Part shown: positions 39,506 through 49,298 of the stretch, piece after piece | Layout: each line of letters begins with the position of its first letter | Position numbering within the stretch: position 1 is the first letter of the stretch | NCBI GenBank assembly: GCA_022820945.1 | Contig: JAJEEP010000098.1 | Coordinates: 45,358 to 109,357 of the forward strand | DNA length: 64,000 nucleotides | Reading direction: 5' to 3' | Source: Alphaproteobacteria bacterium | Lineage (GTDB): Bacteria; Pseudomonadota; Alphaproteobacteria; UBA828 | Translations under genes and position numbers: made by a program | Notes under the pieces: generated by a model | Told to the model about the DNA's origin: nothing | What the model saw: only the letters and a program-made list of their open reading frames with translations | The model's database searches: none

Positions 39506-40185
39506 GACGAGGCCTCCGGAGGCTTGCCGAACAGCAACCCGCGCTCCTTCCAGGCGAGCCAGACCACGTAGATCGGTGGCAGCGCGACGCCGGCGAGCAG
39601 CAGCACGATCAGGCCCCCGCCCCAGGTGATGGGACCGATGAAGTACATCGCGTCCTCCAGGTGGATCCCCTTGAACATCGGCTGCCGCGCCTGGCGCGTG
39701 CCGGCGCGCTGCTCGATCCGCCAGAACATGAGGAAGAGCGCCGAGACCGAGACCCCGGCGATCAGACCGAGATAAGGCGCCCAGCTGCCGATCCAGCTGT
39801 CTTGCAGGCCGATGCCGATGCAGACGAAGAGCGCCACATGGATGAAGGCGTCGGAATAGTTGTCGTAGTGATAGCCGAAACGGCTGGATTTGCCGGAGAG
39901 CCGCGCCAGCTCGCCATCCATGTGATCGACGAAGTTGGACAGCATGAAGAGCCCGGCAGCGTAGAGGATCTCCGGCCGCGTGCCCATCGCGAAGAGGCCG
40001 CAGGCCGCGAGCCCGAGGAGAAGCCTGACCGTGGTGATGTGGTTCGGCGTGACCGGTGTGTGCACGAGCGGCCGCACCATCCAGCGGGCGAGCCGCTGAT
40101 CCCATGCCACGCGCGGCTTCGTCTTGGCAGGCTCGGCGCCCTCGCCGCCGGCCCCTTCGCTCTCGCCCATCTTGCGTTCGACCAT
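39502..40185 (-). CDS. CDP-alcohol phosphatidyltransferase family protein
   Basis: Canonical motif DHMDGELARLSGKSSRFGYHYDNYSDA; multiple TM segments; ATGA overlap with hpnA. Confidence 0.93.
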   Translation of the reverse strand: MVERKMGESEGAGGEGAEPAKTKPRVAWDQRLARWMVRPLVHTPVTPNHITTVRLLLGLAACGLFAMGTRPEILYAAGLFMLSNFVDHMDGELARLSGKSSRFGYHYDNYSDAFIHVALFVCIGIGLQDSWIGSWAPYLGLIAGVSVSALFLMFWRIEQRAGTRQARQPMFKGIHLEDAMYFIGPITWGGGLIVLLLAGVALPPIYVVWLAWKERGLLFGKPPEASS

Positions 40186-40236
40186 GGGCCGTCATATAGC
40201 CCGAAACGGGGCCGTGACAACGCCGGACATCTCACC

Positions 40237-40962
40237 ATGCGCGCCGTCATCCTCGCCGCCGGAGTCGGACGGCGTTTGGGGCACGATAAGCCCAAGATTC
40301 TGTTGAATTTCGGCGGCCGCACGCTGCTGGAGCGCCATCTTGCCATCCTCGCAGCGCTCGGAGTCGGCGACGTGGTGATCGGCATCGGCCACGAGGCGCT
40401 CGTCATCGAGGATGCGCTGACGGCGTTGGGTCAGACCGATGTCTCGACCGTCTACAACCCGGACTACGAGCAGGGCAGCATCCTCACGCTCTGGCGCGTG
40501 CGGTCCGCGCTTGCGGCGGGCGGCCCGATCCTGCTTATGGATGGCGACGTGCTCTACGACCGCCGCGTGCTTGAACCGCTGGTCGAGACGCACCACGCCG
40601 ATTGCCTGCTGGTGGACCGCGCTTACGAGCCGGGCGACGAACCGGTCAAGGTCGGCCTGGTTGACGGAGCGCCCGCCGATTTTGGCAAGACAATCGATCC
40701 GGCTCTCGACGCCTACGGCGAATCGGTTGGCTTCTTCCGCCTCAGCGAGGGGACGGCAAACGCGCTTGTCGAGAAGGCCGGTAGGATGATCGACGAGGGC
40801 GGCCGGGAGCGCCCCATGGAGGATGCCGTCGCCGCCGTGATCCGCGCCGCCAAGCCACCCTTCGGCTTCGAGGACGTGACCGGCCTGCCCTGGATCGAGA
40901 TCGATTTCCCCGAGGACGTGACGCGCGCCGAGAGCGTTATCCTGCCCAAGCTCGCGGATTAG
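40237..40962 (+). CDS. NTP transferase (phosphocholine/alditol-phosphate cytidylyltransferase-like)
   Basis: MRAVILAAGVGRRLGHDKPKILLNFGGRTLLER, NPDYEQGSILTLWRVRSAL, LLMDGDVLYD. Confidence 0.88.
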   Translation: MRAVILAAGVGRRLGHDKPKILLNFGGRTLLERHLAILAALGVGDVVIGIGHEALVIEDALTALGQTDVSTVYNPDYEQGSILTLWRVRSALAAGGPILLMDGDVLYDRRVLEPLVETHHADCLLVDRAYEPGDEPVKVGLVDGAPADFGKTIDPALDAYGESVGFFRLSEGTANALVEKAGRMIDEGGRERPMEDAVAAVIRAAKPPFGFEDVTGLPWIEIDFPEDVTRAESVILPKLAD

Positions 40963-40992
40963 AAGTCCCTACTTGAGGAGGCCTTTCCGGCT

Positions 40993-41226
40993 ATGGTCGT
41001 TGTGAGCGTCAGCCAAGCGAAGACCCAGTTCTCCCGATTGATCGCGCGCGTAGAGGCCGGGGAGGAGGTCACGATCACACGGCGCGGAGCGCCTGTCGCG
41101 CGACTCGTCGCCTGCAAGCCGCGCAAGAAGCGCCGCCCCAGTCGCCTCGAAGGCAAGGTCGTCATTCCCGACGAGTTCTTCGACCCGTTGCCGGAAGAGG
41201 AGCTGAAGCTTTGGGAAGGCGGGTAG
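40993..41226 (+). CDS. Phd/YefM family type II antitoxin (no adjacent toxin)
   Basis: VSVSQAKTQFSRLIARVEAGEEVTITRRGAPVARLV; acidic C-terminal tail EGKVVIPDEFFDPLPEEELKLWEGG. Confidence 0.9.
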   Translation: MVVVSVSQAKTQFSRLIARVEAGEEVTITRRGAPVARLVACKPRKKRRPSRLEGKVVIPDEFFDPLPEEELKLWEGG

Positions 41227-41319
41227 TCAGCGCGCACCGCCACCCGCCGATTGGACGCAGGCACGCGGCCTCACCATAATGAGCGCCACGCAAGGGGAAC
41301 GCCGCCAGGGAGGCGCACC

Positions 41320-42423
41320 ATGAAGCTCGGCATGTTCATGCACCCGATCCAGGACTTCCGTCGGGGTTATCACACGCTGCTGAAGGAAGACTTCGAGATC
41401 ATCAAGTGCGCCGATGCGGTCGGCTTCGACGAAGTCTGGCTCGGCGAGCATTTCGCGCTTCCCTCCGAGCCGATCCAGTCGCCGCTCATGCTGTTCGCCG
41501 CCCTGGTGCCCCAGACCGAGCGGATCAAGTTCGGCTCCGGCGTCCTCTGCCTGCCCTACCAGCACCCGGCGATCGTCGCCGGCCAGGCGGCCCAGTTCGA
41601 CCACATGTCCGAGGGACGCTTCCTGATGGGCATCGGGCCCGGCGCCACGCCGCCCGACTTCGAGATGTTCAAGATCACCGACCTCGACCGCATGGAGATG
41701 CTGGTCGAGTCCATCGACATGATCCACGGCATCTGGGCCTCGGATCCGCCCTACGAGTTCCACGGCAAGTACTGGGACTTCGAGATCAGGGACAACGTGC
41801 TTGCCGACATCGGCGTCGGCGCCATGGGCAAGCCCTACCAGAAGCCCCATCCGCCGGTGATGATCCCGGCGATGAGCCGGGGCTCCGGCAGCATCCGTCT
41901 CGCCGCCCAACGGGATTGGCTGTTCATCTCCGCCAACTTCGTCCCCGACGACGTGCTCAAGGGCCATTGGCGCGACTATCTCGATGAGCGCAAGAAGCTC
42001 GGACTCGCACCCAACCCCTCCAAGTGGAAGGCGGGCCGCACCCTGCTGATCACGGAGACCGACGAGGAGGCGCGACAATACCTCAGGCGCGAAGACAACG
42101 CCTTCTACTGGTACTTCAAGTACATCATCGGCGTCACCAGCCACGGCGGCTTCGTCCACATGCTGAAGTCGGACCCCGACATGCCGGACGAGGAGGTGAC
42201 GCCCGAGTACTGTATCGACACCATCGTCACCGCCGGCAGCCCCAAGACCGTAGCCAAGAAGATCGCCGAATTCCGCGACGAGACCGGCCCGTTCGAGACC
42301 CTGATCGTCTCGCACCACGACTGGGTTCATAAGGACCTGTGGCGCCGCCACATGGAGCTCACCGCGACCGAGCTCATGCCGCGGCTCCGCGCCGAGATCG
42401 GCTGGCAGGCGGCGGCCGAATAG
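41320..42423 (+). CDS. LLM class flavin-dependent oxidoreductase (luciferase-like)
   Basis: MKLGMFMHPI, DEVWLGEHFALPSEPIQSPLML, IVAGQAAQFDHMSEGRFLMGIGPG. Confidence 0.93.
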   Translation: MKLGMFMHPIQDFRRGYHTLLKEDFEIIKCADAVGFDEVWLGEHFALPSEPIQSPLMLFAALVPQTERIKFGSGVLCLPYQHPAIVAGQAAQFDHMSEGRFLMGIGPGATPPDFEMFKITDLDRMEMLVESIDMIHGIWASDPPYEFHGKYWDFEIRDNVLADIGVGAMGKPYQKPHPPVMIPAMSRGSGSIRLAAQRDWLFISANFVPDDVLKGHWRDYLDERKKLGLAPNPSKWKAGRTLLITETDEEARQYLRREDNAFYWYFKYIIGVTSHGGFVHMLKSDPDMPDEEVTPEYCIDTIVTAGSPKTVAKKIAEFRDETGPFETLIVSHHDWVHKDLWRRHMELTATELMPRLRAEIGWQAAAE

Positions 42424-42431
42424 GCCGACCC

Positions 42432-43919
42432 TTACTCGGTGACGATTTTCACCAGTTGACCGGGGCGGAGTCGCTCGCCTGGGCGCAAGCCGTTCAACAC
42501 GCGGAACCGCTCGGCGCGGAAGTCGTTGAACGGCATGCGGGCCGCGAGCGATTCCGCGGTATCGCCCGGCGCGACCTGGACGACACGGAGCCTGAGCGGG
42601 CGGAGATTGGCGGTCTGCTGCACGCCAAGCCGCCTGAAACTCGCGATCATCTGACGGAAGGGAGTCGAGAGCTCTCTGGTATGCCGCGGTGGAGTCGCGA
42701 AGAAGAAACGGTAGACCCGATTGGGCGCGGCGCGGATCGCGACCAATCGCACGTCGCGCACGCCTGACTTGGTTCGGACGCGCGTGCTGGCGGCGACCGA
42801 TTCCATGCCGTCGACATGGGTTCTCTCAATTCTGGTGAGCGCCACTCTCGACGCCCAAACGCTCCGGAGGTAGCGCCAGGTGCTGATCGAGGGGTTCTCC
42901 AGCCGGGCCCTGTCGAAGCGCATCGTGGCGCCCGACGGGTGCGTGCCCACCACCGCCTCCGGCCCGTTGCGCAAGTGGAATCCGGGCGGCGCCGTGAACG
43001 CGATCCGCAAGATCGGATGCGCGAATGCCCGGCCGCGAACGAAGCCGTCTTCAGGTGAATCGCCGTAGATCATCCCGTTGATCTGGCGCAGGTAGATGTC
43101 GCGGGCGCGCTCGCCGCCGAATTTGGCTTGCGCCGCAGCGGCAGCCTTCGTCACCCGGTCGGCGGTGCGAGGATGGCTCGCGAAAAGGCCCGCCAGCGCC
43201 GCCTCGCCGCGCCTCCCGGCCATCCTGCCGGCGAGTGCCGCCTCTGCCCCCATCGTTTCCAGGAAGCTCGACATGGCGGTCGCGTCGAAGCCGGCGCGGC
43301 TCAGGTAGCGCACGCCCAGCGTGTCGGCCTCGAGCTCTTGGGAGCGCGAATAGCCCTGCACGTAGGCGCCCGCCGCGAGGTTCGCAAAGTCCGAGACGGT
43401 CCGGTTGTCGATGACCGCGCCTAGGATTGCCGCTCCCAGGCCAGCGACGAGACCGTGGCTGTACCGCTCGGCACTGTGGCGGGCCGTCACGTGGCCGATC
43501 TCATGGGCGATCACGCCGGCAAGCTCCGCCTCGTCGTTGGCGAGCGCCATCAGGCCGCGCGTAACATGGACGTAGCCGCCGGGTAGTGCGAAGGCGTTGA
43601 CCTCGGGGCTGTCGAGGACAACGAAGGTGAAGGGCGGCTCGGGCTGTTCTGAAGTTTGTTGGAGCAGCCGACCGAGGCTCGAGACGTAGCGCTGGAGCGC
43701 CGGGTCGTCGTAGAGGCCGCCGAACGCCTTCACCAACTTGGGATGTTCCTGGGCGCCGACCCTTCGCTCTTCCTCGGGCGAGAGGAAGGCTGTGAATTGT
43801 TCCTCACCGGTCGCCGGATTGACCCCGCATCCGCCGAGCAGAAGCGGCGCGGCTGTGGCCAGGGCGAGGCACAGCGCCAGGGCTGCCTGCACAGCCGCCG
43901 CCCGGCGGAGACGCATCAT
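42432..43919 (-). CDS. M48 family metalloprotease lipoprotein with C-terminal LysM-like domain
   Basis: Lipobox LLLGGC; zinc motif IAHEIGHVTARHSAER; C-terminal ESLAARMPFNDFRAERFRVLNGLRPGERLRPGQLVKIV. Confidence 0.92.
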   Translation of the reverse strand: MMRLRRAAAVQAALALCLALATAAPLLLGGCGVNPATGEEQFTAFLSPEEERRVGAQEHPKLVKAFGGLYDDPALQRYVSSLGRLLQQTSEQPEPPFTFVVLDSPEVNAFALPGGYVHVTRGLMALANDEAELAGVIAHEIGHVTARHSAERYSHGLVAGLGAAILGAVIDNRTVSDFANLAAGAYVQGYSRSQELEADTLGVRYLSRAGFDATAMSSFLETMGAEAALAGRMAGRRGEAALAGLFASHPRTADRVTKAAAAAQAKFGGERARDIYLRQINGMIYGDSPEDGFVRGRAFAHPILRIAFTAPPGFHLRNGPEAVVGTHPSGATMRFDRARLENPSISTWRYLRSVWASRVALTRIERTHVDGMESVAASTRVRTKSGVRDVRLVAIRAAPNRVYRFFFATPPRHTRELSTPFRQMIASFRRLGVQQTANLRPLRLRVVQVAPGDTAESLAARMPFNDFRAERFRVLNGLRPGERLRPGQLVKIVTE

Positions 43920-44713
43920 TCGAGAATCTCGATCTGCTCGGGGTGAGTGGCCTCGATCATGGGGCCGTTGAAGGAGTCGATCCAGCCGCGGACGCGCACG
44001 ATACGCCCCTCGTAATCCTCGATGGCGATGCCCGCAGCTTCGAATCGGCGGCGGTCGCGCGGCGCGATGGAGACGGTGAAGTCCTCTCGCCAGTCGTTGC
44101 CGAAGTTGAGGTAGCCGCGTCCCCGTACCACCGCCGCCGCCCTGACCCGCCCCTCGACCAACTGGAAGCTATGGAGCCCGTCGTTAACTTCGCTTGCGGT
44201 ACGCACGCGGTAGCGGGGCTCCGACCAGATGCCGAGACGCGCGGCGCGCGCACCGCGTTCGATGGCGAGCATTTCGGCGACCGCCGCGCGGTCGTCAATA
44301 AGACTGTGCACTCGCGCGAGTCCCGCCGCGAGCAGCGCGCCTTGAATCCAGGTTCCGTCGTCCGTCCGCACCAGATGGGTGCGGAGGCGGCCGTAGCGGT
44401 CCCGCGGGATACCGCCCGATGCAAGGCCGACCCGACGACCTTGCACCAGATGGGCGAGCGTCTGCCGTGCCTTCTCCGCCGGTGACGCCACGCCGGACGC
44501 GGCATCCCCGCTCGCGCGCTTCGGCGGCTCGATGCCGGCGAGGCGCACCGTCTCGCCGTCGTCGAGCAGGACCGTGCTGTCGTCGATGACCTCGACCACT
44601 TCCGCTTCCGTGTCGAGCGCGAGGCCTGTCGGCAACGGGATCGCCGACCCGCTCGCGACGCCCACGACTGGCACGGAGAAGAAGAGGAGAAAGACCGCGG
44701 CGAATCGCGCCAT
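43916..44713 (-). CDS. Secreted thermonuclease (SNase) family protein
   Basis: VIDDSTVLLDDGETVRLAGIEPP, RDRYGRLRTHLV, GALLAAGLARVHS; signal peptide; overlaps the M48 gene. Confidence 0.85.
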   Translation of the reverse strand: MARFAAVFLLFFSVPVVGVASGSAIPLPTGLALDTEAEVVEVIDDSTVLLDDGETVRLAGIEPPKRASGDAASGVASPAEKARQTLAHLVQGRRVGLASGGIPRDRYGRLRTHLVRTDDGTWIQGALLAAGLARVHSLIDDRAAVAEMLAIERGARAARLGIWSEPRYRVRTASEVNDGLHSFQLVEGRVRAAAVVRGRGYLNFGNDWREDFTVSIAPRDRRRFEAAGIAIEDYEGRIVRVRGWIDSFNGPMIEATHPEQIEILE

Positions 44714-44821
44714 GGCGGGAGTATAGCGCTCGCGTTCACGCAAACGCGCGGCTTCTCAAGCCGACGGCAAGGCCGTAATGTCGCCGGGGTCGCGGGCCGC
44801 CCAACGCGGGGAGAGCGCAGC

Positions 44822-46519
44822 ATGGACATGGTGACGATGAACATCATCGATTCCTCGATGGTGTCGATCTGCCGGGAAATGGGGATCACGCTGATGAAGA
44901 CGTCGTATTCGACGATCTTCAACGAAGGGCTCGATTTCACCTGCGCCATCGCCGACACCGACGGCGAGATGGTCTCGGTCGCCGAGTTCTGCCCGGCCCA
45001 GATCGGCGGAATGCCTCTGCTGATCAAGACCTGCGCCGAGGAAATCCCGATCGACCAGATCGAGGAAGGCGACGTTATCGTCCACAACGACCCCTACCGT
45101 GGCGGCCTGCACGTGCCCGAGCACACGCTGTTCAAGCCGGTTTTCGCCGACGGCAAGCTCCTGGCGTTCGTGGTCGCCATCGGCCACATCGCCGAGGTCG
45201 GCGGCATGGTGCCCGGCGGCTTCGCCGGCGAGGCGACGGAGATCTTCCACGAAGGCGTGCGCGTGCCGCCGGTGAAGATCATGAAGCGCGGGCGCGATGT
45301 CGATGCGGTATGGAAGCTGATGCTCGCGAACGTGCGCACGCCGCGATACAACTACGGCGACCTGCGCGCCATGATCGGCGCCCTCGACCTCGGCGAGGCG
45401 CGACTCAAGGAGATGGTGGCGAAGTACGGCCGCGATCTCTGGCAGGAGACCTGCCGCGACCTCATGGACTATTCCGAGCGCCGCATGCGTGCCGAGATCG
45501 CGCAATTCCCCGACGGCCGCTACCACTTCGAAGACACCGTCGAGAACGACGGGATCGAAGACAAGCCCTATCAGCTCAGGGTCGACGTCTTCGTCCAGGG
45601 GGACGAGCTGATCGCCGATTTCTCAGAAACCGACGACCAGGCCAAGGGGCCGATCAACGCCACGCTCGGCGTTACCTGGTCGGCCACCTACAACGCGCTC
45701 TTCCACATGACCGACCCGTCGATCCCGAAGAACTCGGGGTGTTTCCGGCCGATCAAGATCGTGGCCCGGCCCGGCACGGTCGCCAATGTCGACTATCCGG
45801 CACCCGAGGTGGCGGGCAACACGGAGACCCATCCGAGGCTCGCGCTCATCGTGATCGGCGCGCTGGCCCAAGGCGCGCCCGAACGCGCGATGGCGGCGGA
45901 GAGCGGCACCGGTGGCAATTTCGTGTTCGGCGGCCATCATCCCGACTACGACGAATATTTCGCCTGCTACGACCTGATCTCCGGCGGCTGGGGCGGACGC
46001 GACTACGCCGATGGCAATGACTGCGTCATCGCCATCAACGGCAACTGCCGCTTCAACCCGGTCGAAGTGTTCGAGACACGTTTCCCCTTCCACGTCGAGG
46101 ACTTCGCGATGACGCCGGATTCCGGCGGCCCCGGCCGGCATCGAGGGGGCCTGGGCTATCGCAAGACGCTGCGCACGCTGTCGGCCGAGATCACCGCGAG
46201 CCAGTGCACCGACCGGCACCGGATCAAGACCTGGGGCCTCTTCGGCGGCAAGGAGGGGGCGGTGGGTGCGACCCTGGTCCGGCCCGAGGGTGCTGACGAC
46301 TGGCGCCCGGTGACCGAAACCCACGGCAAGGCGTCGTCGTCCAAGTACGCCAACATCCGCCTGCGTCCCGGCGATCGCGTGCGTCTCATCGTCCCCGGCG
46401 GCGGCGGCTATGGCGAACCCAGGGAGCGCGCGCCCGAGGCGGTGGCGGAGGACCTGGCAGAAGGCTACGTCACGCCGGAGGCCGCGCGCCGCGACTACGG
46501 TTACACCGCCGGGGCCTGA
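44822..46519 (+). CDS. Hydantoinase B/oxoprolinase (HyuB) family protein
   Basis: MGITLMKTSYSTIFNEGLDFTCAI, GDVIVHNDPYRGGLHVPEHTLFKPV, TPDSGGPGRHRGGLGYRKTL. Confidence 0.94.
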   Translation: MDMVTMNIIDSSMVSICREMGITLMKTSYSTIFNEGLDFTCAIADTDGEMVSVAEFCPAQIGGMPLLIKTCAEEIPIDQIEEGDVIVHNDPYRGGLHVPEHTLFKPVFADGKLLAFVVAIGHIAEVGGMVPGGFAGEATEIFHEGVRVPPVKIMKRGRDVDAVWKLMLANVRTPRYNYGDLRAMIGALDLGEARLKEMVAKYGRDLWQETCRDLMDYSERRMRAEIAQFPDGRYHFEDTVENDGIEDKPYQLRVDVFVQGDELIADFSETDDQAKGPINATLGVTWSATYNALFHMTDPSIPKNSGCFRPIKIVARPGTVANVDYPAPEVAGNTETHPRLALIVIGALAQGAPERAMAAESGTGGNFVFGGHHPDYDEYFACYDLISGGWGGRDYADGNDCVIAINGNCRFNPVEVFETRFPFHVEDFAMTPDSGGPGRHRGGLGYRKTLRTLSAEITASQCTDRHRIKTWGLFGGKEGAVGATLVRPEGADDWRPVTETHGKASSSKYANIRLRPGDRVRLIVPGGGGYGEPRERAPEAVAEDLAEGYVTPEAARRDYGYTAGA

Positions 46520-46544
46520 GCCGCCGGACACCGCCCTGCCGCCG

Positions 46545-47525
46545 TCACGGTACGGGCAGAGCGTCGTCGAAGAAGCGCAGAATCTGCTCGTCGATCTCAG
46601 CGAGGAAGACGCGCCTCTCGAAGCCTTCCGGATCGCGCCCCGCAGCGCCCACCTCATCGGCCATCGTGGGCGGGAACGGCGTGATGAAGGCGAAGTGGTG
46701 GGCATCCGGGTGCACCACCAGGTGCGCGTAGTCTCCCAAGAGGGCGGCGATGTTTTCCGCGTGCCAGGGCGCACGCAGGACCCGATCGGCACCCAGGCGA
46801 TGGATCTGAGCCGGAACCTTGACGCCAGAGAAGGCCCCTTCGCCGAAGAGCGCGCCAACCGGCGCCACGGCCACAACGGCACGGACTCGCCGGTCCGTGA
46901 GGTCGGGCATCGTCAGGTCGTCGTGCCCTCCGGGCCGGCCATAAGCGCAGAACTGCGGGTCCTCCGCGCGATGGCGCGTGCAGTGGTGCGCGAGCACGCT
47001 CAAGTCCGCCCGGCCGCCGATCAGGGCGAGCACGCTGTAGCCGCCGGCCGAGTGCCCGACCGCCCCGATGCGTTCGTCGTCAATACGTGGGCCGAACTTT
47101 GTGTCGCCAAGAAGCCGATCCAGCACGGCGCCTAGCTGACGCGGGCGCCGGCGCCAGTTCGCCGATGTCCCGCTGTACCGGCCGTCACGCCAGCTGTCGC
47201 CGGCGTGTTCCGGCGCCGCCACGATATAGCCGCGCTCGGCCAGACGGATTGCCGTGTCGCGGTGATTCAGGCGGCCGCCTCCGGTTCCGTGCGACAGCAG
47301 GACGAGACCGTATTGCCCGTTACCGAGCGGCGCCCCTCGGCTTGCGTCCATTGTGAACGGGCCGACAGCCGTCTGTCCGGTCGCCGCCTCGGTCGGATAC
47401 CAGAGCGCGGTGACCAGCCGCTCTCCATCCGACTCGACGTGAATGTCGCGGAAGCCCACGCCCTGGGCCTGGGCGCCCGCGATGGCGAACGTGGCCACCA
47501 CGGCGATCAAGAAGAGAAGTCTCAT
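46545..47525 (-). CDS. Secreted alpha/beta hydrolase (dienelactone hydrolase/PAF-AH-like)
   Basis: Signal peptide [33 protein letters not shown] nucleophile motif; [10 protein letters not shown]-type oxyanion segment. Confidence 0.88.
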   Translation of the reverse strand: MRLLFLIAVVATFAIAGAQAQGVGFRDIHVESDGERLVTALWYPTEAATGQTAVGPFTMDASRGAPLGNGQYGLVLLSHGTGGGRLNHRDTAIRLAERGYIVAAPEHAGDSWRDGRYSGTSANWRRRPRQLGAVLDRLLGDTKFGPRIDDERIGAVGHSAGGYSVLALIGGRADLSVLAHHCTRHRAEDPQFCAYGRPGGHDDLTMPDLTDRRVRAVVAVAPVGALFGEGAFSGVKVPAQIHRLGADRVLRAPWHAENIAALLGDYAHLVVHPDAHHFAFITPFPPTMADEVGAAGRDPEGFERRVFLAEIDEQILRFFDDALPVP

Positions 47526-47657
47526 GAGATGCATCCTGTCCCAACGACCGGCTCGCGGAAAGCCATCCTCCCCGAAGATGCTATGCTCGCCCGGCAGTCG
47601 GCGGCGCAGCGGGTGCGCTTGCGCGCCGGGCTTTTTCCGCGACAATCGAGAGCGCGC

Positions 47658-49298
47658 ATGAGCCGGGAATCGATGGAGTTCGACGTGGTGATCGTGGGCG
47701 CGGGCCCCGCCGGGCTCGCTGCTGCGATACGCCTGCGCCAGCTCGCCGAGGAGTCCGGCCGCGAGCTCAGCGTGACCGTGCTCGAGAAGGGCTCGGAGGT
47801 GGGTGCGCACATCCTCTCCGGCGCCGTCTTCGAGCCGCGCGCGCTCGATGAGTTGATCCCGGACTGGAAGGAGAAGGGCGCGCCGCTCAACACGCGCGCC
47901 GGCAGCGACGAGTTCCGCCTGCTCACCGCAAGGGGCAGCATCAGGATGCCCGGTGCGCTGCTGCCCCCGCAGATGCGCAACCACGGGAACTATATCATCA
48001 GCCTCGGCAATCTCTGCCGCTGGCTCGGTCAGCAGGCGGAGGAGCTCGGCGTCGAGGTCTACCCCGGCTTCGCCGCCGCCGAGGTGCTCTACCACGATGA
48101 CGGCCGGGTCAAGGGCGTTGCCACCGGCGACATGGGTATCGCCAGGGACGGCAGCCAGAAGGCGAGCTACGAGCCGGGCGTCGAGCTGCACGCGAAGTAC
48201 ACGCTGTTCGCCGAAGGGGCTCGCGGCTCGCTCACCAAGCAGCTGGTCGAACGGTTCGACCTGCGCGCGCGCTCGGACCCGCAGACCTACGGCATCGGCC
48301 TCAAGGAGGTGTGGGAGATCGATCCCGGCAAGCACAAGCCGGGCCTGATCCAGCACAGCTTCGGCTGGCCGCTGGACAGCCGCACTTACGGCGGCTCCTT
48401 CCTCTACCACTTCGACGAGAACCTGGTCTCGATCGGCTTCGTCGTCGCGCTCGACTACGAGAACCCGCACCTCTCGCCCTTCGACGAGTTTCAGCGCTTC
48501 AAGACCCATCCGCAAATCCGCCCGGTGCTCGAAGGAGGCCAGCGGCTGGCCTACGGCGCGCGCGCGATCAACGAGGGCGGATACCAGTCGATCCCGGAGA
48601 CCGTCTTTCCCGGCGGTGCGCTGATCGGCTGTGCCGCGGGCCTCCTCAACGTGCCCAAGATCAAGGGCAGCCACAACGCGATGAAGAGCGGCGCGCTCGC
48701 GGCCGAGGCGGCGTTCGCCGCGCTGGGCGAGGCCGAGGACGGGACCAAGCCGCTCGACGCCTACCCGGCGGCGCTGCGCCGCTCATGGGTGATCAAGGAG
48801 CTGAAGCAGGTCAGGAACTGCCGTCCGGCCTTCCGTTGGGGGCTCGTCCCCGGCACCGTCATCAGCTTCATGGAGCTCTGGACCGGCGGCGTGCTGCCCT
48901 GGACGCTTCGCCATCGGCAGGATCACGAAAGCCTCAGGAAGGCCGCCGCTGCGCCGAAGATCGCCTATCCCAAGCCGGACGGCGTCGTCTCCTTCGACAA
49001 GCCGAGCTCCGTCTACCTCTCCAACACCAATCACGAGGAGGACCAGCCCGCGCACCTGACGCTCAAGGACGACGGCGTGCCGATAAAGGTGAATCTCGCA
49101 CTCTACGACGCGCCGGAGCAGCGCTACTGCCCGGCCGGCGTCTACGAAATCGTGGAGGACGCCGACGGTCCGCCACGCCTGCAGATCAACGCGCAAAACT
49201 GCGTGCACTGCAAGACTTGCGACATCAAGGACCCCACGCAGAACATCGTTTGGGTGGTGCCCGAAGGCGGGGGCGGCCCCAACTATGCCAACATGTAG
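47658..49298 (+). CDS. Electron transfer flavoprotein-ubiquinone oxidoreductase
   Basis: [56 protein letters not shown]-terminal [33 protein letters not shown]. Confidence 0.97.
   Translation: MSRESMEFDVVIVGAGPAGLAAAIRLRQLAEESGRELSVTVLEKGSEVGAHILSGAVFEPRALDELIPDWKEKGAPLNTRAGSDEFRLLTARGSIRMPGALLPPQMRNHGNYIISLGNLCRWLGQQAEELGVEVYPGFAAAEVLYHDDGRVKGVATGDMGIARDGSQKASYEPGVELHAKYTLFAEGARGSLTKQLVERFDLRARSDPQTYGIGLKEVWEIDPGKHKPGLIQHSFGWPLDSRTYGGSFLYHFDENLVSIGFVVALDYENPHLSPFDEFQRFKTHPQIRPVLEGGQRLAYGARAINEGGYQSIPETVFPGGALIGCAAGLLNVPKIKGSHNAMKSGALAAEAAFAALGEAEDGTKPLDAYPAALRRSWVIKELKQVRNCRPAFRWGLVPGTVISFMELWTGGVLPWTLRHRQDHESLRKAAAAPKIAYPKPDGVVSFDKPSSVYLSNTNHEEDQPAHLTLKDDGVPIKVNLALYDAPEQRYCPAGVYEIVEDADGPPRLQINAQNCVHCKTCDIKDPTQNIVWVVPEGGGGPNYANM

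Noticed and set aside
46545-48674. 709-aa minus-strand ORF
   Set aside because: Only the C-terminal part from 47525 is a real hydrolase with a signal peptide; the rest is antisense to ETF-QO
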